The translations under genes were made by a program, and so were the position numbers. A model generated the notes under the pieces. It was not told the origin of the DNA, searched no databases, and saw only the letters and a program-made list of their open reading frames with translations. Shown in pieces: positions 29,036-37,332 of a stretch of 64,000 bases of DNA; position 1 is the stretch's first letter; the number at the start of each line of letters is the position of its first letter. The DNA is from Paracoccaceae bacterium. Its GTDB lineage: Bacteria; Pseudomonadota; Alphaproteobacteria; Rhodobacterales; Rhodobacteraceae. The DNA lies in contig JANSXZ010000009.1 of the NCBI GenBank assembly GCA_024742705.1, forward strand, positions 1-64,000. Reading direction: 5' to 3'.

Positions 29036-29073
29036 GGAGCCTCCGGCGGGGATATTTAAGGCAAAAGGAAAGC
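29036..29073 (+). repeat. Terminator-like intergenic repeat, copy B
   Basis: GGAGCCTCCGGCGGGGAT followed by ATTTAAGGCAAAAGGAAAGC, plus orientation. It lies between the AEC transporter stop and the fghA start, both minus-strand genes. It is the one copy not placed downstream of a gene reading in its own terminator direction. Confidence 0.6.
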
Positions 29074-29077
29074 CCGT

Positions 29078-30001
29078 TCATGTCATCCAGCCGATCACCA
29101 GCGATACGGTGACGATGGAGATGGCGGTGGACAGCAGGATGGCGGCCGAGGCGCGTTGCGGGGCGACGTTGTAGTGCTGGGCCAGCATGTAGACGTTGCC
29201 GGCCACGGGCAAGGCGGCGGCGGATACGGTGACGGCGGCGGAAAAGCTGTCGGTTGGGAACAGGACGAGCACACCGATGGCGACGAAGATCGGGTGCAGG
29301 GCCAGTTTGCAGAAGGTCAGCCAGCCGGCGATCTGAAGCCGTTCGGCGGATTTGGTGGCCAGCGAGGCGCCGATGGCGAAGAGTGCGCCGGGTGTGGCGG
29401 CGCCGCCGAGGATGGCGAGGAAATCGTTCATCGGGCGCGGTATGGGCAGTTTCAGCCCCGACCATGCCAGCCCGAGCACGATGGCCACGATCATCGGGTT
29501 GCGCAGCAGCCCCAGACCGACGGTGCGCAGCAGGCCGAGTGACATTCGGCCGTCGCGGGCGCCCACGATCAGGATCACGATCAGGCTGGAGAAGACGATC
29601 AGATCGGCGGCGAGGATCAGCATGACCGGGCCGACGGCCGCGTCACCGAAGATAAGCACCAGCATGGGAATGCCGAGAAAGCCGACATTGCCGATCACCG
29701 CGCATTGCGCCTCGATCGCGGCGGTGGGTACGTCGAGGTTGCGCAGGAAGGCTATTCCGGTGGCGATGCCGTAGACGAAGGCGGTGCCCCAGAGGTATCC
29801 CGCGATCAGGTTGCCATCGAAGATGTCGGCCATGCTGAGGTTTGCCGAGAAGCGGAACAGCATTGCCGAAAGCGCGAAGTAGAAGACGAACTTGGTGAGG
29901 TAGGCGGTGGCCTCGGCAGAGAAGAAACGGCTGCGCCCGGCCCAGTACCCCAGCCCGATCAAGGCGAAAAACGGCAAGGTGCGCAGGAACACTTCGATCA
30001 T
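29078..30001 (-). CDS. AEC family transporter (auxin efflux carrier-like)
   Basis: Inner-membrane carrier of 307 aa with about ten hydrophobic segments arranged as two inverted halves. Family stretches include FFALIGLGYWAGR, TKFVFYFALSAMLFRF, NVGFLGIPMLVLIFG and LPVAGNVYMLAQHY. Bacterial relatives move malate, malonate or other small acids. It is not tightly coupled to a neighbour: 68 bp separate it from the upstream mbfA stop. The substrate is unknown. Confidence 0.88.
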   Translation of the reverse strand: MIEVFLRTLPFFALIGLGYWAGRSRFFSAEATAYLTKFVFYFALSAMLFRFSANLSMADIFDGNLIAGYLWGTAFVYGIATGIAFLRNLDVPTAAIEAQCAVIGNVGFLGIPMLVLIFGDAAVGPVMLILAADLIVFSSLIVILIVGARDGRMSLGLLRTVGLGLLRNPMIVAIVLGLAWSGLKLPIPRPMNDFLAILGGAATPGALFAIGASLATKSAERLQIAGWLTFCKLALHPIFVAIGVLVLFPTDSFSAAVTVSAAALPVAGNVYMLAQHYNVAPQRASAAILLSTAISIVTVSLVIGWMT

Positions 30002-30069
30002 GGCAGAGGGTTAGCCTGTGGCGGGGTGCGGGGCAAGGGCGCGTGGGCGCCGGGGCGTGAAACCCGGTG

Positions 30070-31044
30070 CTAACCGGTGCCGATCAGCACGCCCGCGGCG
30101 AGGACCAGTCCGCCACCGAGCACCACCTGGAACACCGCGCGGAAAAACGGCGTTTCCATGTAGCGGTTCTGAATCCATGCGATGGCCCAGAGTTCGACGA
30201 ACACCACCGCGATGGCAAGGATCGTCGCGGTCCAGAAATCTGTGATCAGGTAGGGCAGCGCATGTCCGAGCCCGCCGATCGTTGTCATCACGCCGGAAGC
30301 GATGCCCCGTTTGACGGGCGATCCGCGGCCCGAGAGTTCGCCATCGTCGGAAGCGGCTTCGGTAAAGCCCATGGAGATGCCCGCGCCGACCGACGCGGCG
30401 ACGCCGACCAGGAAGGTTGTCCAGGTGTCCTGGGTGGCGAAGGCGGTTGCGAAGATCGGCGCCAGGGTCGAGACCGAACCGTCCATCAGACCGGCAAGGC
30501 CCGGCTGGACCCATGTCAGGATGAACTGGCGTTTGGCGGCATTGTCTTCGTCGTCGCGCACGTCGCTGTCGAGATGGGTCTGTTCGAGATCGCCAGCGGT
30601 GGCCTGGTGCCCGGCCTCGGCGGCGGCCAGATCGCCCAGCAACTTGCGCGTCGCCGCGTCGGAGGTGTGGCGCGCGGCGTTCAGGTAGAAACGTTCGGCG
30701 TCATGCTCCATCGCGGCGGCTTCGGCGCGAATCCGTTCGAGGCCCAGATTTTCGACCAGCCATACTGGGCGCCGGGTGTAGTAGCCGGCGACGTGTTCGC
30801 GCCGGATCAAAGGGATCACCGGGCCAAACCGGGCCTGATGCAGGTCGATCAGCCGGGTGCGATGCTGATCTTCTTCGGCGGCCATGCCGTCGAAGACGCG
30901 CGCCGAGGCCGGAAAATCGGCGCGCAGGGCTTCGGCATAACCGCGATAGATCCGCGCGTCGTCTTCTTCGGAGGAGATCGCGAGGGCGATGATTTCCTGT
31001 TCGGTCAGGTCGGAGAAACGTTTTCGCTGATTGAGGAAGCGCAT
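30070..31044 (-). CDS. mbfA: Membrane-bound ferritin-like iron exporter
   Basis: A 324-aa fusion of an N-terminal rubrerythrin/ferritin-like diiron domain (about residues 15-150) and a C-terminal VIT1/CCC1-like membrane domain (about 180-324). Likely metal residues lie in SSEEDDARIYRGY, AAEEDQHRTRL (ExxH) and AAAEAGHQ (ExxH). Homologues in Rhizobiales export iron and protect against peroxide. A near-consensus Irr box sits just upstream of the start, fitting Irr control. The gene diverges from a TetR gene. Confidence 0.92.
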   Translation of the reverse strand: MRFLNQRKRFSDLTEQEIIALAISSEEDDARIYRGYAEALRADFPASARVFDGMAAEEDQHRTRLIDLHQARFGPVIPLIRREHVAGYYTRRPVWLVENLGLERIRAEAAAMEHDAERFYLNAARHTSDAATRKLLGDLAAAEAGHQATAGDLEQTHLDSDVRDDEDNAAKRQFILTWVQPGLAGLMDGSVSTLAPIFATAFATQDTWTTFLVGVAASVGAGISMGFTEAASDDGELSGRGSPVKRGIASGVMTTIGGLGHALPYLITDFWTATILAIAVVFVELWAIAWIQNRYMETPFFRAVFQVVLGGGLVLAAGVLIGTG

Positions 31045-31055
31045 GGGATACCCGT

Positions 31056-31072
31056 GTTAGAACGATTCCAAA
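31056..31072 (-). promoter_or_regulatory. Irr-type iron control element upstream of mbfA
   Basis: GTTAGAACGATTCCAAA agrees at 15 of 17 positions with the Irr (ICE) consensus TTTAGAAYNRTTCTAAA. It ends 12 bp before the mbfA start codon, a place where bound Irr would repress. Irr control of mbfA is established in Bradyrhizobium and Agrobacterium. Confidence 0.7.
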
Positions 31073-31119
31073 ACTAACCGTCGATGCGCAAATGTCCAGC
31101 GAAGCCATCGGGATTGCAG

Positions 31120-31148
31120 TTGATAGTGAACCGCGCGGTTCATATATT
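31120..31148 (+). promoter_or_regulatory. Sigma-70 promoter with palindromic operator as spacer (tetR)
   Basis: TTGATA (31120-31125) and TATATT (31143-31148) are exactly 17 bp apart. The spacer holds a perfect 16-bp palindrome, TGAACCGCGCGGTTCA (31127-31142). The TetR gene starts 28 bp further on. The layout is that of a self-repressing TetR promoter. Confidence 0.75.
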
Positions 31149-31176
31149 CGTGAAACCGGTCAGGGCAGGAGGAACC

Positions 31177-31794
31177 ATGGGCGATCTGGCGGACATCGTA
31201 CGCACCGGGCGAAAATTCGAACAGGTGGTCGAGGGTGCGCGCAAGGTTTTCATGACCGATGGGTTCCAGGGTGCGAGCGTGGACGACATCGCGCGCGCGG
31301 CGGGGGTGTCGAAGGCGACGCTGTACAGCTATTTTCCCGACAAGCGCTTGCTGTTCATGGAGGTCGCGCGGCTGGAATGCGCGCGCCAGGCGGGTGAAAC
31401 CGCCGCTCTGATCGACAGTTCGGCGCCGCCGGCGCAGGTGCTGCGGTTTGCCGCGTCCCGGCTGCTGGGGTTTTTGCTGTCGGATATCGGGCAGCGGGTG
31501 TTTCGCATTTGCGTGGCCGAAGCCGACCGTTTTCCCGAGCTTGGCCAGCATTTCTATGAAAGCGGCCCGCTTGTGGTGCGCACGCGGCTGAAGGCTTATA
31601 TGGCCGAGGCCGAGGCGCGTGGTGAACTGAAGATCGACGATTTCGACCTGGCCGCGGATCAGTTCGCCGAATTGTGCAAGGCGGACCTGTTTCCGCGGAT
31701 CGTGTTCAATATCGATGCGACGTTTGCGCCGGCCGAGATCAATCGGGTCATCGATGGGGCCGTGGCCACCTTCCTGGCGCGCTATGGCGCCTGA
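31177..31794 (+). CDS. TetR family transcriptional regulator
   Basis: A 205-aa DNA-binding regulator. The helix-turn-helix lies at about residues 25-60 (FMTDGFQGASVDDIARAAGVSKATLYSYFPDKRLLF), and the C-terminal ligand domain includes SDIGQRVFRICVAEADRFPELGQHFYE, seen in AcrR-like regulators. The GGAGGAACC ribosome site sets the start at 31177. A promoter with the palindrome TGAACCGCGCGGTTCA in its spacer lies just upstream, which suggests autorepression. Its targets may include the divergent mbfA or distant genes; the ligand is unknown. Confidence 0.9.
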   Translation: MGDLADIVRTGRKFEQVVEGARKVFMTDGFQGASVDDIARAAGVSKATLYSYFPDKRLLFMEVARLECARQAGETAALIDSSAPPAQVLRFAASRLLGFLLSDIGQRVFRICVAEADRFPELGQHFYESGPLVVRTRLKAYMAEAEARGELKIDDFDLAADQFAELCKADLFPRIVFNIDATFAPAEINRVIDGAVATFLARYGA

Positions 31795-31876
31795 GGCGGG
31801 CGCCCGACGCCGGTAGTGCGAAGCGCGGGCTGCGGACGGGCCGCGTGATACCCGCGCTTGCCAAGGGCAAGCACGG

Positions 31877-31913
31877 GTGCCTCCGGCGGGGATATTTATG
31901 GCAAAAGGAAAGC
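31877..31913 (+). repeat. Terminator-like intergenic repeat, copy C
   Basis: GTGCCTCCGGCGGGGAT followed by ATTTATGGCAAAAGGAAAGC, plus orientation. It lies between the convergent TetR and NYN genes, where it could end the TetR transcript. Confidence 0.65.
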
Positions 31914-31919
31914 CGCGGT

Positions 31920-32639
31920 TCAGTCGATGCGGCGCACGAGGGTCTGGTTGCCGCTGCCCTTCTTCATCTCGAAGAGCTTCAGCGTGGCGAGCAGATCGCT
32001 GAGTTTGCGGGCGCCGTAGGTGCGGGTATCGAATTCTGGGTTGGCTGCGCTGATGAACTGGCCGATCTGGCCAAGGGTGAACCACTCGTCGTCCTGATTG
32101 ATGGCGTCCATGGCGCGGATCACCAGTTTGGTTGGATCCTCGGCATCCGAGGGGGCGGGTTTGGGTGTCGGTTTGCTGTTGTCGGCGGCCGGGGGCGACT
32201 GGACCAGGTTTTCGACATAGATGAAGCGTTTGCAGGCCTTGACGAAGGCGGCGGGGGTCTTTCGCATGCCCATGCCGAAGACGTCGAGGCCCTGTTCGCG
32301 GATCCGGCTGGCGAGGCGGGTGAAGTCGCTGTCGGAGGAGATCAGGACGAACCCGTCGAAGCGGCCCGAATGAAGGATGTCCATGGCATCGATGACCAAT
32401 GCGATGTCCGAGGCGTTCTTGCCGGTCGTGTTGGCGAATTGCTGGTGCGGGACGATGGCGAGGTTGGCCAGCTTGTCCTTGGTCCAGCCCTGCGGGCCGC
32501 CACCGGCGAAGTCGCCGTAGATCCGGCGGATGCTGGCTTCGCCGAGCGAGGCGATTTCCTCGAACATCGCCTCGGCGAACTTGGCGGAGATGTTGTCGGC
32601 GTCGATCAGGACGGCCAGCAACCGGGTGTCCGTGGCCAT
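31920..32639 (-). CDS. NYN domain protein with C-terminal OST-HTH/LOTUS domain
   Basis: A 239-aa protein. The N-terminal NYN (PIN-like nuclease) domain spans about residues 5-145, with LIDADN at 12-16 and SSDSDFTRLA near residue 100 supplying the acidic cluster. After a Pro-rich linker (about 150-170) comes a small helical domain (TLGQIGQFISAANPEFDTRTYGARKLSDLLATL) typical of LOTUS/OST-HTH RNA-binding modules. Such proteins are presumed RNases; the target is unknown. It ends beside repeat copy C and follows the GNAT gene by 12 bp. Confidence 0.88.
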   Translation of the reverse strand: MATDTRLLAVLIDADNISAKFAEAMFEEIASLGEASIRRIYGDFAGGGPQGWTKDKLANLAIVPHQQFANTTGKNASDIALVIDAMDILHSGRFDGFVLISSDSDFTRLASRIREQGLDVFGMGMRKTPAAFVKACKRFIYVENLVQSPPAADNSKPTPKPAPSDAEDPTKLVIRAMDAINQDDEWFTLGQIGQFISAANPEFDTRTYGARKLSDLLATLKLFEMKKGSGNQTLVRRID

Positions 32640-32651
32640 TGCGGGCCTCCT

Positions 32652-33137
32652 TTACAGGGATTTCATCATCACCAGGGCATCGACGCGGCCGAGATCGGGG
32701 TGGTCGAAGGCGGCGGGCAGGCGGCCCACCGTATCGAACCCGGCATTTTGCCAGATGGCGATGGCGCGCGTGTTTGTCGAGACGACGAAGTTGAATTGCA
32801 TGGCCGCATACCCGGCGGCGCGGGCAGCGTCCAGCGCATGGTTGAGCATGGCGCGGGCGATGCCGCGGCCACGCGCGGCGGGTGCCGTTGCGAAACCGCA
32901 GTTGCAGACGTGCGCGCCGCCGCCGCCCTGGTTGCGGCGCAGGTAGTAGGTGCCGATCGCCGCGCCGTCTTCGGACAGGGCGACCGTGGTGATCGCGGGC
33001 GGATCGCACCAATAGGCCAGCGCATCGTCCCGCGAGATGTCACGATCGATGGCATAGGTGTCGCCCGCCCGGAAGATCGGTTCGAGAATCCGCCAGATCG
33101 CCGGTCGGTCGGCGTTCTGGGCGGCGCGGAATTTCAA
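32652..33137 (-). CDS. GNAT family N-acetyltransferase
   Basis: A 161-aa acetyltransferase. The acetyl-CoA loop is [17 protein letters not shown], preceded by CNCGFAT and followed by [20 protein letters not shown], a layout seen in L-amino acid N-acyltransferase-like members. Its ATG overlaps the adhC stop as ATGA, so it is probably translated with the formaldehyde dehydrogenase. The substrate is unknown. Confidence 0.88.
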   Translation of the reverse strand: MKFRAAQNADRPAIWRILEPIFRAGDTYAIDRDISRDDALAYWCDPPAITTVALSEDGAAIGTYYLRRNQGGGGAHVCNCGFATAPAARGRGIARAMLNHALDAARAAGYAAMQFNFVVSTNTRAIAIWQNAGFDTVGRLPAAFDHPDLGRVDALVMMKSL

Positions 33138-34264
33138 TAGAGCACCACCGACCGGATCGATTCGCCGGCATGCATCAGGTCGAAGGCCTTGTTGATGTCA
33201 TCCAGCGGCATCGTGTGGGTGATCATCGGATCGATCTGGATCTTGCCGTCCATGTACCAATCGACGAACTTCGGCACATCGGTGCGGCCCTTGGCGCCGC
33301 CGAAAGCGGTGCCTTTCCAGACCCGCCCGGTGACCAGCTGGAACGGGCGGGTGCCGATCTCGGCGCCGGCGGGGGCGACACCGATGATCACCGACACGCC
33401 CCATCCGCGGTGGGAACATTCCAGCGCGTCGCGCATCACCTGGACGTTGCCGGTGGCGTCGAAACTGTAATCGACGCCGCCGATCTGATCGAATTCGGTT
33501 TGTGTGAGGCGGACGATCTCCTGCACGACCGAACCTTCGATCCGCGAGGGATTGACGAAATGCGTCATCCCGAACTTGCGGGCCATTTCTTCCTTGGCAT
33601 CGTTCAGATCGACGCCGATGATCTTGTCGGCGCCGGCCATCGCCAGGCCCTGGATCACGTTCAGGCCGATGCCGCCCAGCCCGAAGACCGCCGCTGTCGA
33701 TCCGATTTCGACGCCGGCGGTGTTGATCACCGATCCGATCCCCGTGGTGACGCCGCAGCCGATATAGCAGATCTTGTCGAAGGGTGCGTCGGGGCGCACC
33801 TTGGCCAGGGCGATTTCGGGCATCACCGTGTGGTTGGCGAAGGTCGAACAACCCATGTAGTGATAGATCGGGGTGCCATCCAGCATGGAAAACCGGCTGG
33901 TGCCATCGGGCATCAGGCCCTGGCCCTGGGTGCCCCGGATGGCGGTGCAGAGGTTCGTCTTGCCCGACAGGCACGAATAGCACTGGCGGCATTCGGGGGT
34001 GTAGAGCGGGATCACATGATCGCCGGGCTTCAGGGTGGTGACACCTTCGCCGACCTCAAGAACGACGCCCGCGCCCTCATGGCCCAGAATGGACGGAAAC
34101 AGGCCTTCGGGATCGGCGCCGGACAGGGTGAATTCATCGGTATGGCAGATGCCGGTGGCCTTTATCTCCACCAGAACCTCGCCGGCCTTCGGACCTTCGA
34201 GGTTGACCTCCATGATTTCGAGGGGTTTGCCGGCTTGCAAAGCCACGGCGGCACGGGTGCGCAT
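33134..34264 (-). CDS. adhC: S-(hydroxymethyl)glutathione dehydrogenase/class III alcohol dehydrogenase
   Basis: Zinc- and NAD-dependent enzyme of 376 aa that oxidises the formaldehyde-glutathione adduct to S-formylglutathione. The catalytic zinc uses the Cys of [10 protein letters not shown] and the His of [10 protein letters not shown]. The structural zinc uses four cysteines in [19 protein letters not shown]. The coenzyme loop is [15 protein letters not shown]. The ATG at 34264 has GGGAGA upstream and starts [15 protein letters not shown], as in relatives. A GNAT gene overlaps its stop. It works with fghA, 4 kb away. Confidence 0.96.
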   Translation of the reverse strand: MRTRAAVALQAGKPLEIMEVNLEGPKAGEVLVEIKATGICHTDEFTLSGADPEGLFPSILGHEGAGVVLEVGEGVTTLKPGDHVIPLYTPECRQCYSCLSGKTNLCTAIRGTQGQGLMPDGTSRFSMLDGTPIYHYMGCSTFANHTVMPEIALAKVRPDAPFDKICYIGCGVTTGIGSVINTAGVEIGSTAAVFGLGGIGLNVIQGLAMAGADKIIGVDLNDAKEEMARKFGMTHFVNPSRIEGSVVQEIVRLTQTEFDQIGGVDYSFDATGNVQVMRDALECSHRGWGVSVIIGVAPAGAEIGTRPFQLVTGRVWKGTAFGGAKGRTDVPKFVDWYMDGKIQIDPMITHTMPLDDINKAFDLMHAGESIRSVVLY

Positions 34265-34444
34265 GATGGGTCTCCCTGATCCTGTTTCGGCGAAGCCTGT
34301 GGCATGGGGGCGGCTATTGCAACACGTCTGCGCCGGTCGCCGGCAAAAAAAGCATTGGGCACGGGGTGGCGCGGCAGGGACGAGGATGGGGACGCCGGTG
34401 CGGCGGCGGACTCGACTCAAGGGTGGGATCGTTCTAATTGAGTG

Positions 34445-34459
34445 GAACATAACATGAAC
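34445..34459 (+). promoter_or_regulatory. LexA (SOS) box upstream of imuB
   Basis: GAAC-ATAACAT-GAAC is an exact match to the alphaproteobacterial LexA operator GAAC-N7-GAAC. It ends 15 bp before the imuB ATG at 34475. A further GTTC at 34431-34434 lies nearby. Confidence 0.82.
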
Positions 34460-34474
34460 AAATGATCGCTGCCC

Positions 34475-36130
34475 ATGCCCAACCGTCGCATTCTGTCGCT
34501 GTGGTTTCCCCGGCTTGCCGCCGAACGGGCGATGCGGCTTGGCGCCGGGCCGGCGTGCGGGCCGCTGGCCATCGTCGGCGAGACGGGCAACATGCAGGTC
34601 GTTGCATCGCTGAACGCCGCGGCCCAGGCGGCGGGGGTGCACAGGGGGCAACCGATGCGTGACGCCCATGCCATGTGCGCGGGGCTGATCACACGGGCGC
34701 AGGATCCGCTGGCCGAGGCGGCGTTTCTGACCGCGCTGCGGCGCTGGGCGGGGAAGTTTTCACCCTGGGTCGCGCAGGAGGTGCCCGATGGTCTGATCGT
34801 CGATCTGACCGGATGCGCGCATCTGTTCGGGGGCGAGGCGGCGCTTGTCGAGGTGGTGCGGACCGATTGCGCCGATCTGGGGCTGACGGTGCAGGCCGGT
34901 GTGGCCGATACGCTGGGCGCGGCATGGGCGTTGGCGCGGTTCGCCGGCACCGAGGCCGGGCCGGACCGCAACGGCGATGCGATAGACCAGGAGGCGCGGG
35001 CGACGCGGTCACGGGCGGGAAAGCGGCGCCACTGGACCCGGGGCGGTGCCGCGCCCGCCCTGGCGGTGACCGCCCCGGCGGGGCGGCGCATCGCCCCGCC
35101 GGGGCAGGGGTATACCGCGCTCAGCCCCTTGCCGGTGGCGGCGCTGCGGTTGCCTCCGGATATGGTGTCGCAACTGGGGCGGCTGGGCCTGCGCCGGGTG
35201 GGCGATCTGCTGGGCCAGCCGCGCGCGGCGCTGGCGCGCCGGTTCGGGCGGGGGCTGGTTCTGCGGCTGGACCAGGCGATGGGCAGCGCCCCGGAACCGG
35301 TGGCGCCGGCGCGCGCGCCGGACCATTTCGCGGTGCGGATGAGCTTTCCCGATCCGATCGGGCTGGAAGAGGATATTCTGGCGGGGCTGGACCGGATGTT
35401 GCCACGGTTTTGCGCGCAGCTGGCGGCGCGGGGCCAGGGCGTGCGCGCGCTGCGGCTGGAGGCGTGGCGCAGCGATCAGAACCGGCAGGTGGTGCGAATC
35501 GGGCTGGCGCGGCCTGCCCGCGACGCCGACCGTATCCGCCCGTTGCTGGCGATGAAGCTGGAGCGGATCGATCCGGGGTTCGGGATCGACACCCTGCGGT
35601 TGGTGGCGGAAGCCACCGAACCCCTGCACGACCGTCAGCCGGTGGGCCATCGCGAGGCCGGGGACGCGGTTGCCCGGCGTCTGGCCGGCCACACGGTGCT
35701 GGACGATCTGATCGGCCGGCTGGGCGCGCGGGTGGGGCTGGAGGCGATCACGCGGCTGCACCCGGCATCGAGCCATATCCCCGAAAAGACCGCCAAGGTG
35801 CTGGCCGCCGCCTGGTCCGATCCGGCCGGGGACTGGCCGGCGCCGCCGCTGCCGCGCCCGCTGTTGTTGTGGCGCCCCGAGCCGGTGCAGGCGCCGGATG
35901 TGCCGATGCTGCCGGCCGGATTCCGATGGCGCGGGCGGGTGTGGGAACTGGGGCAGGGCACCGGGCCGGAGCGGATCGCGCCGGAATGGTGGCTGGATGA
36001 TGCGGCGTGGCGCAGCGGTGTGCGCGATTACTGGGTGGTGACCACGGCCTGCGGCGACCGGCTGTGGCTGTTTTACGCACATGGCGCGGCGATGTCGTCG
36101 GGTTGGTTCTGCCAGGGGCGCTTTGCCTGA
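34475..36130 (+). CDS. imuB: ImuB, Y-family polymerase-like mutasome subunit
   Basis: A 551-aa DinB/UmuC-like protein. The N-terminal region [16 protein letters not shown] replaces the catalytic Asp motif of active Y-family enzymes, and [16 protein letters not shown] lacks the SIDE-type acidic pair, as in ImuB, which scaffolds DnaE2 rather than polymerising. The little-finger part and a C-terminal DUF6504-like segment ([25 protein letters not shown]...[17 protein letters not shown]) complete it. A perfect LexA box lies 15 bp upstream. ImuA, usually encoded directly upstream, is absent from the window, and the partner dnaE2 is about 29 kb away and shortened. Confidence 0.9.
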   Translation: MPNRRILSLWFPRLAAERAMRLGAGPACGPLAIVGETGNMQVVASLNAAAQAAGVHRGQPMRDAHAMCAGLITRAQDPLAEAAFLTALRRWAGKFSPWVAQEVPDGLIVDLTGCAHLFGGEAALVEVVRTDCADLGLTVQAGVADTLGAAWALARFAGTEAGPDRNGDAIDQEARATRSRAGKRRHWTRGGAAPALAVTAPAGRRIAPPGQGYTALSPLPVAALRLPPDMVSQLGRLGLRRVGDLLGQPRAALARRFGRGLVLRLDQAMGSAPEPVAPARAPDHFAVRMSFPDPIGLEEDILAGLDRMLPRFCAQLAARGQGVRALRLEAWRSDQNRQVVRIGLARPARDADRIRPLLAMKLERIDPGFGIDTLRLVAEATEPLHDRQPVGHREAGDAVARRLAGHTVLDDLIGRLGARVGLEAITRLHPASSHIPEKTAKVLAAAWSDPAGDWPAPPLPRPLLLWRPEPVQAPDVPMLPAGFRWRGRVWELGQGTGPERIAPEWWLDDAAWRSGVRDYWVVTTACGDRLWLFYAHGAAMSSGWFCQGRFA

Positions 36131-36181
36131 TCGTCGGTGCCTTTGGCGGGCCGGGCATGGGGGGCGCTGCCCCCCGGCCGT

Positions 36182-36216
36182 GGGCCTCCCCCCGGGATAT
36201 TTATGGCGAAAGGAAG
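36182..36216 (+). repeat. Terminator-like intergenic repeat, copy D
   Basis: GGGCCTCCCCCCGGGATA followed by TTTATGGCGAAAGGAAG, plus orientation. It is a diverged copy between the convergent imuB and CAP-domain genes, where it could end the imuB transcript. Confidence 0.55.
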
Positions 36217-36223
36217 TGGGCGG

Positions 36224-36688
36224 TCAGCGCGCGCGGCCGCTGATCCCGGTCCAGTGGAGGCCGCCATCGGATCCCCGGGCCAGGCCGACGCCCAGTTCGC
36301 GCACCTTGCTTGACAGGATGTTGGCGCGGTGGCCGGCGGAATTCATCCACCAGTTGACCGCGCCGCCGGGTGCACGGAACTTGCCGACGTTTTCGTTTGC
36401 GGCGCGGAACCGGTAGCCGGCACGTTTCAGCCGGGGGCCGAGGCGTGCGCCGTCGGCGCCGGTGTGCAGGATCGTGTTGCGCGCGGCGTTCACGCAGGAT
36501 TGCTGTTGTGCGACCTGAGAGAGGGTGGGCGAGATCCGCAGCGCGGGCAGGCCGGCGGCGCGGCGCTGGGCGTTCCAGCCCTGTGCCAGTTCCGATTTCA
36601 GGGCCGCGGCATTGGGCGGGCTCTGACAGGCCAGCGCGGGCAGGCCGCAGACGATCGCGAGCGTGGCGAGAAGCAGGGTGAAACGCAT
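36224..36688 (-). CDS. CAP (SCP-like) domain protein, secreted
   Basis: A 154-aa exported protein. Residues 1-20 form a signal peptide (FTLLLATLAIVCGLPALA). The rest is a cysteine-rich secretory/SCP-like domain with NAQRRAAGLPALRISPTLSQVAQQQ, ILHTGADG, AGYRFRAANENVG and WWMNSAGHRANILSS, the last two being the CAP signatures with conserved Glu and His. Bacterial CAP proteins act in the envelope, but the activity of most is unknown. Confidence 0.88.
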   Translation of the reverse strand: MRFTLLLATLAIVCGLPALACQSPPNAAALKSELAQGWNAQRRAAGLPALRISPTLSQVAQQQSCVNAARNTILHTGADGARLGPRLKRAGYRFRAANENVGKFRAPGGAVNWWMNSAGHRANILSSKVRELGVGLARGSDGGLHWTGISGRAR

Positions 36689-36762
36689 GGAAGCCTCCGG
36701 TTTTGCGGGTATCCTGACGGCTGCGGCGGCAAAATCAAGAGGCGCGGTCGGCGCCTGACAGA

Positions 36763-37332
36763 TCAGAGCGCGGCCAGCCCGCCACAGACGAATTCGGCGG
36801 CGAGGCGGGCATAGGCGGCGCGGCTGAGCCCCTTGCCGGGGCGGTGCCACATGTAGAACCAGTTGAGAATGCCGAAGACCGTCATGGTGGCCGCGCGCAG
36901 GCGATCGGCGCCGAGGTCGGGGCGTTCCGCGGCGAGTGCGTCGGACATGGCGCGCACCAGCCGCCGTTGCAGCGCGATCAGTGGCGCCTGCAAGGGCGCT
37001 GGCAGTGTCGAAAGCGCGTCGAGTTGCAGTTTGTGTTCGGCATCGGCGTTTTCATAGGCCGCCAGCGTTGCTTCCAGCAGGCCGGGAATGCCATCGGGCC
37101 GGGCGGCTTCGACGCGGGTGACCAGATCGGTCAGATGCGCTTCGAGTATGTCGTGCAGGAGCGCCTGCTTGCTGGGATAGTAGTGATAGATCAGCGCCTT
37201 GGACACGCCGCAGGATCTGGCCGCGCCGGTCATCGAGGCCCTGTCGAACCCCTGGGCGGCAAAATACGCCGCCGCCCCCTTGCGCAGGGCGGCGCGTTTC
37301 GCGTCGTGATCGCGTGCGACGCCGCGGGGCAT
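36763..37332 (-). CDS. TetR family regulator of the phenylacetate gene cluster (probable)
   Basis: A 189-aa regulator with an N-terminal helix-turn-helix (GFDRASMTGAARSCGVSKALIYHYYPSKQALL) and a C-terminal domain with FGILNWFYMWHRPGKGLSRAAYARLAAEFV, common in TetR proteins linked to acyl-CoA catabolism. Its ATG overlaps the paaK stop as TGATG, so it is the last gene of paaI-thiolase-paaK-tetR. The palindrome at 40316-40327 in the divergent promoter region is a candidate operator. The effector is probably a CoA thioester, by inference. Confidence 0.85.
   Translation of the reverse strand: MPRGVARDHDAKRAALRKGAAAYFAAQGFDRASMTGAARSCGVSKALIYHYYPSKQALLHDILEAHLTDLVTRVEAARPDGIPGLLEATLAAYENADAEHKLQLDALSTLPAPLQAPLIALQRRLVRAMSDALAAERPDLGADRLRAATMTVFGILNWFYMWHRPGKGLSRAAYARLAAEFVCGGLAAL

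Noticed and set aside
30038-30051. GGCGC/GCGCC hairpin between the AEC and mbfA genes as a terminator.
   Set aside because: Short stem in a GC-rich gap, with no T-run on either strand.
34454-34465. Three-codon frame (ATGAACAAATGA) within the imuB LexA box as a leader.
   Set aside because: It is only a by-product of the operator sequence and has no ribosome site.
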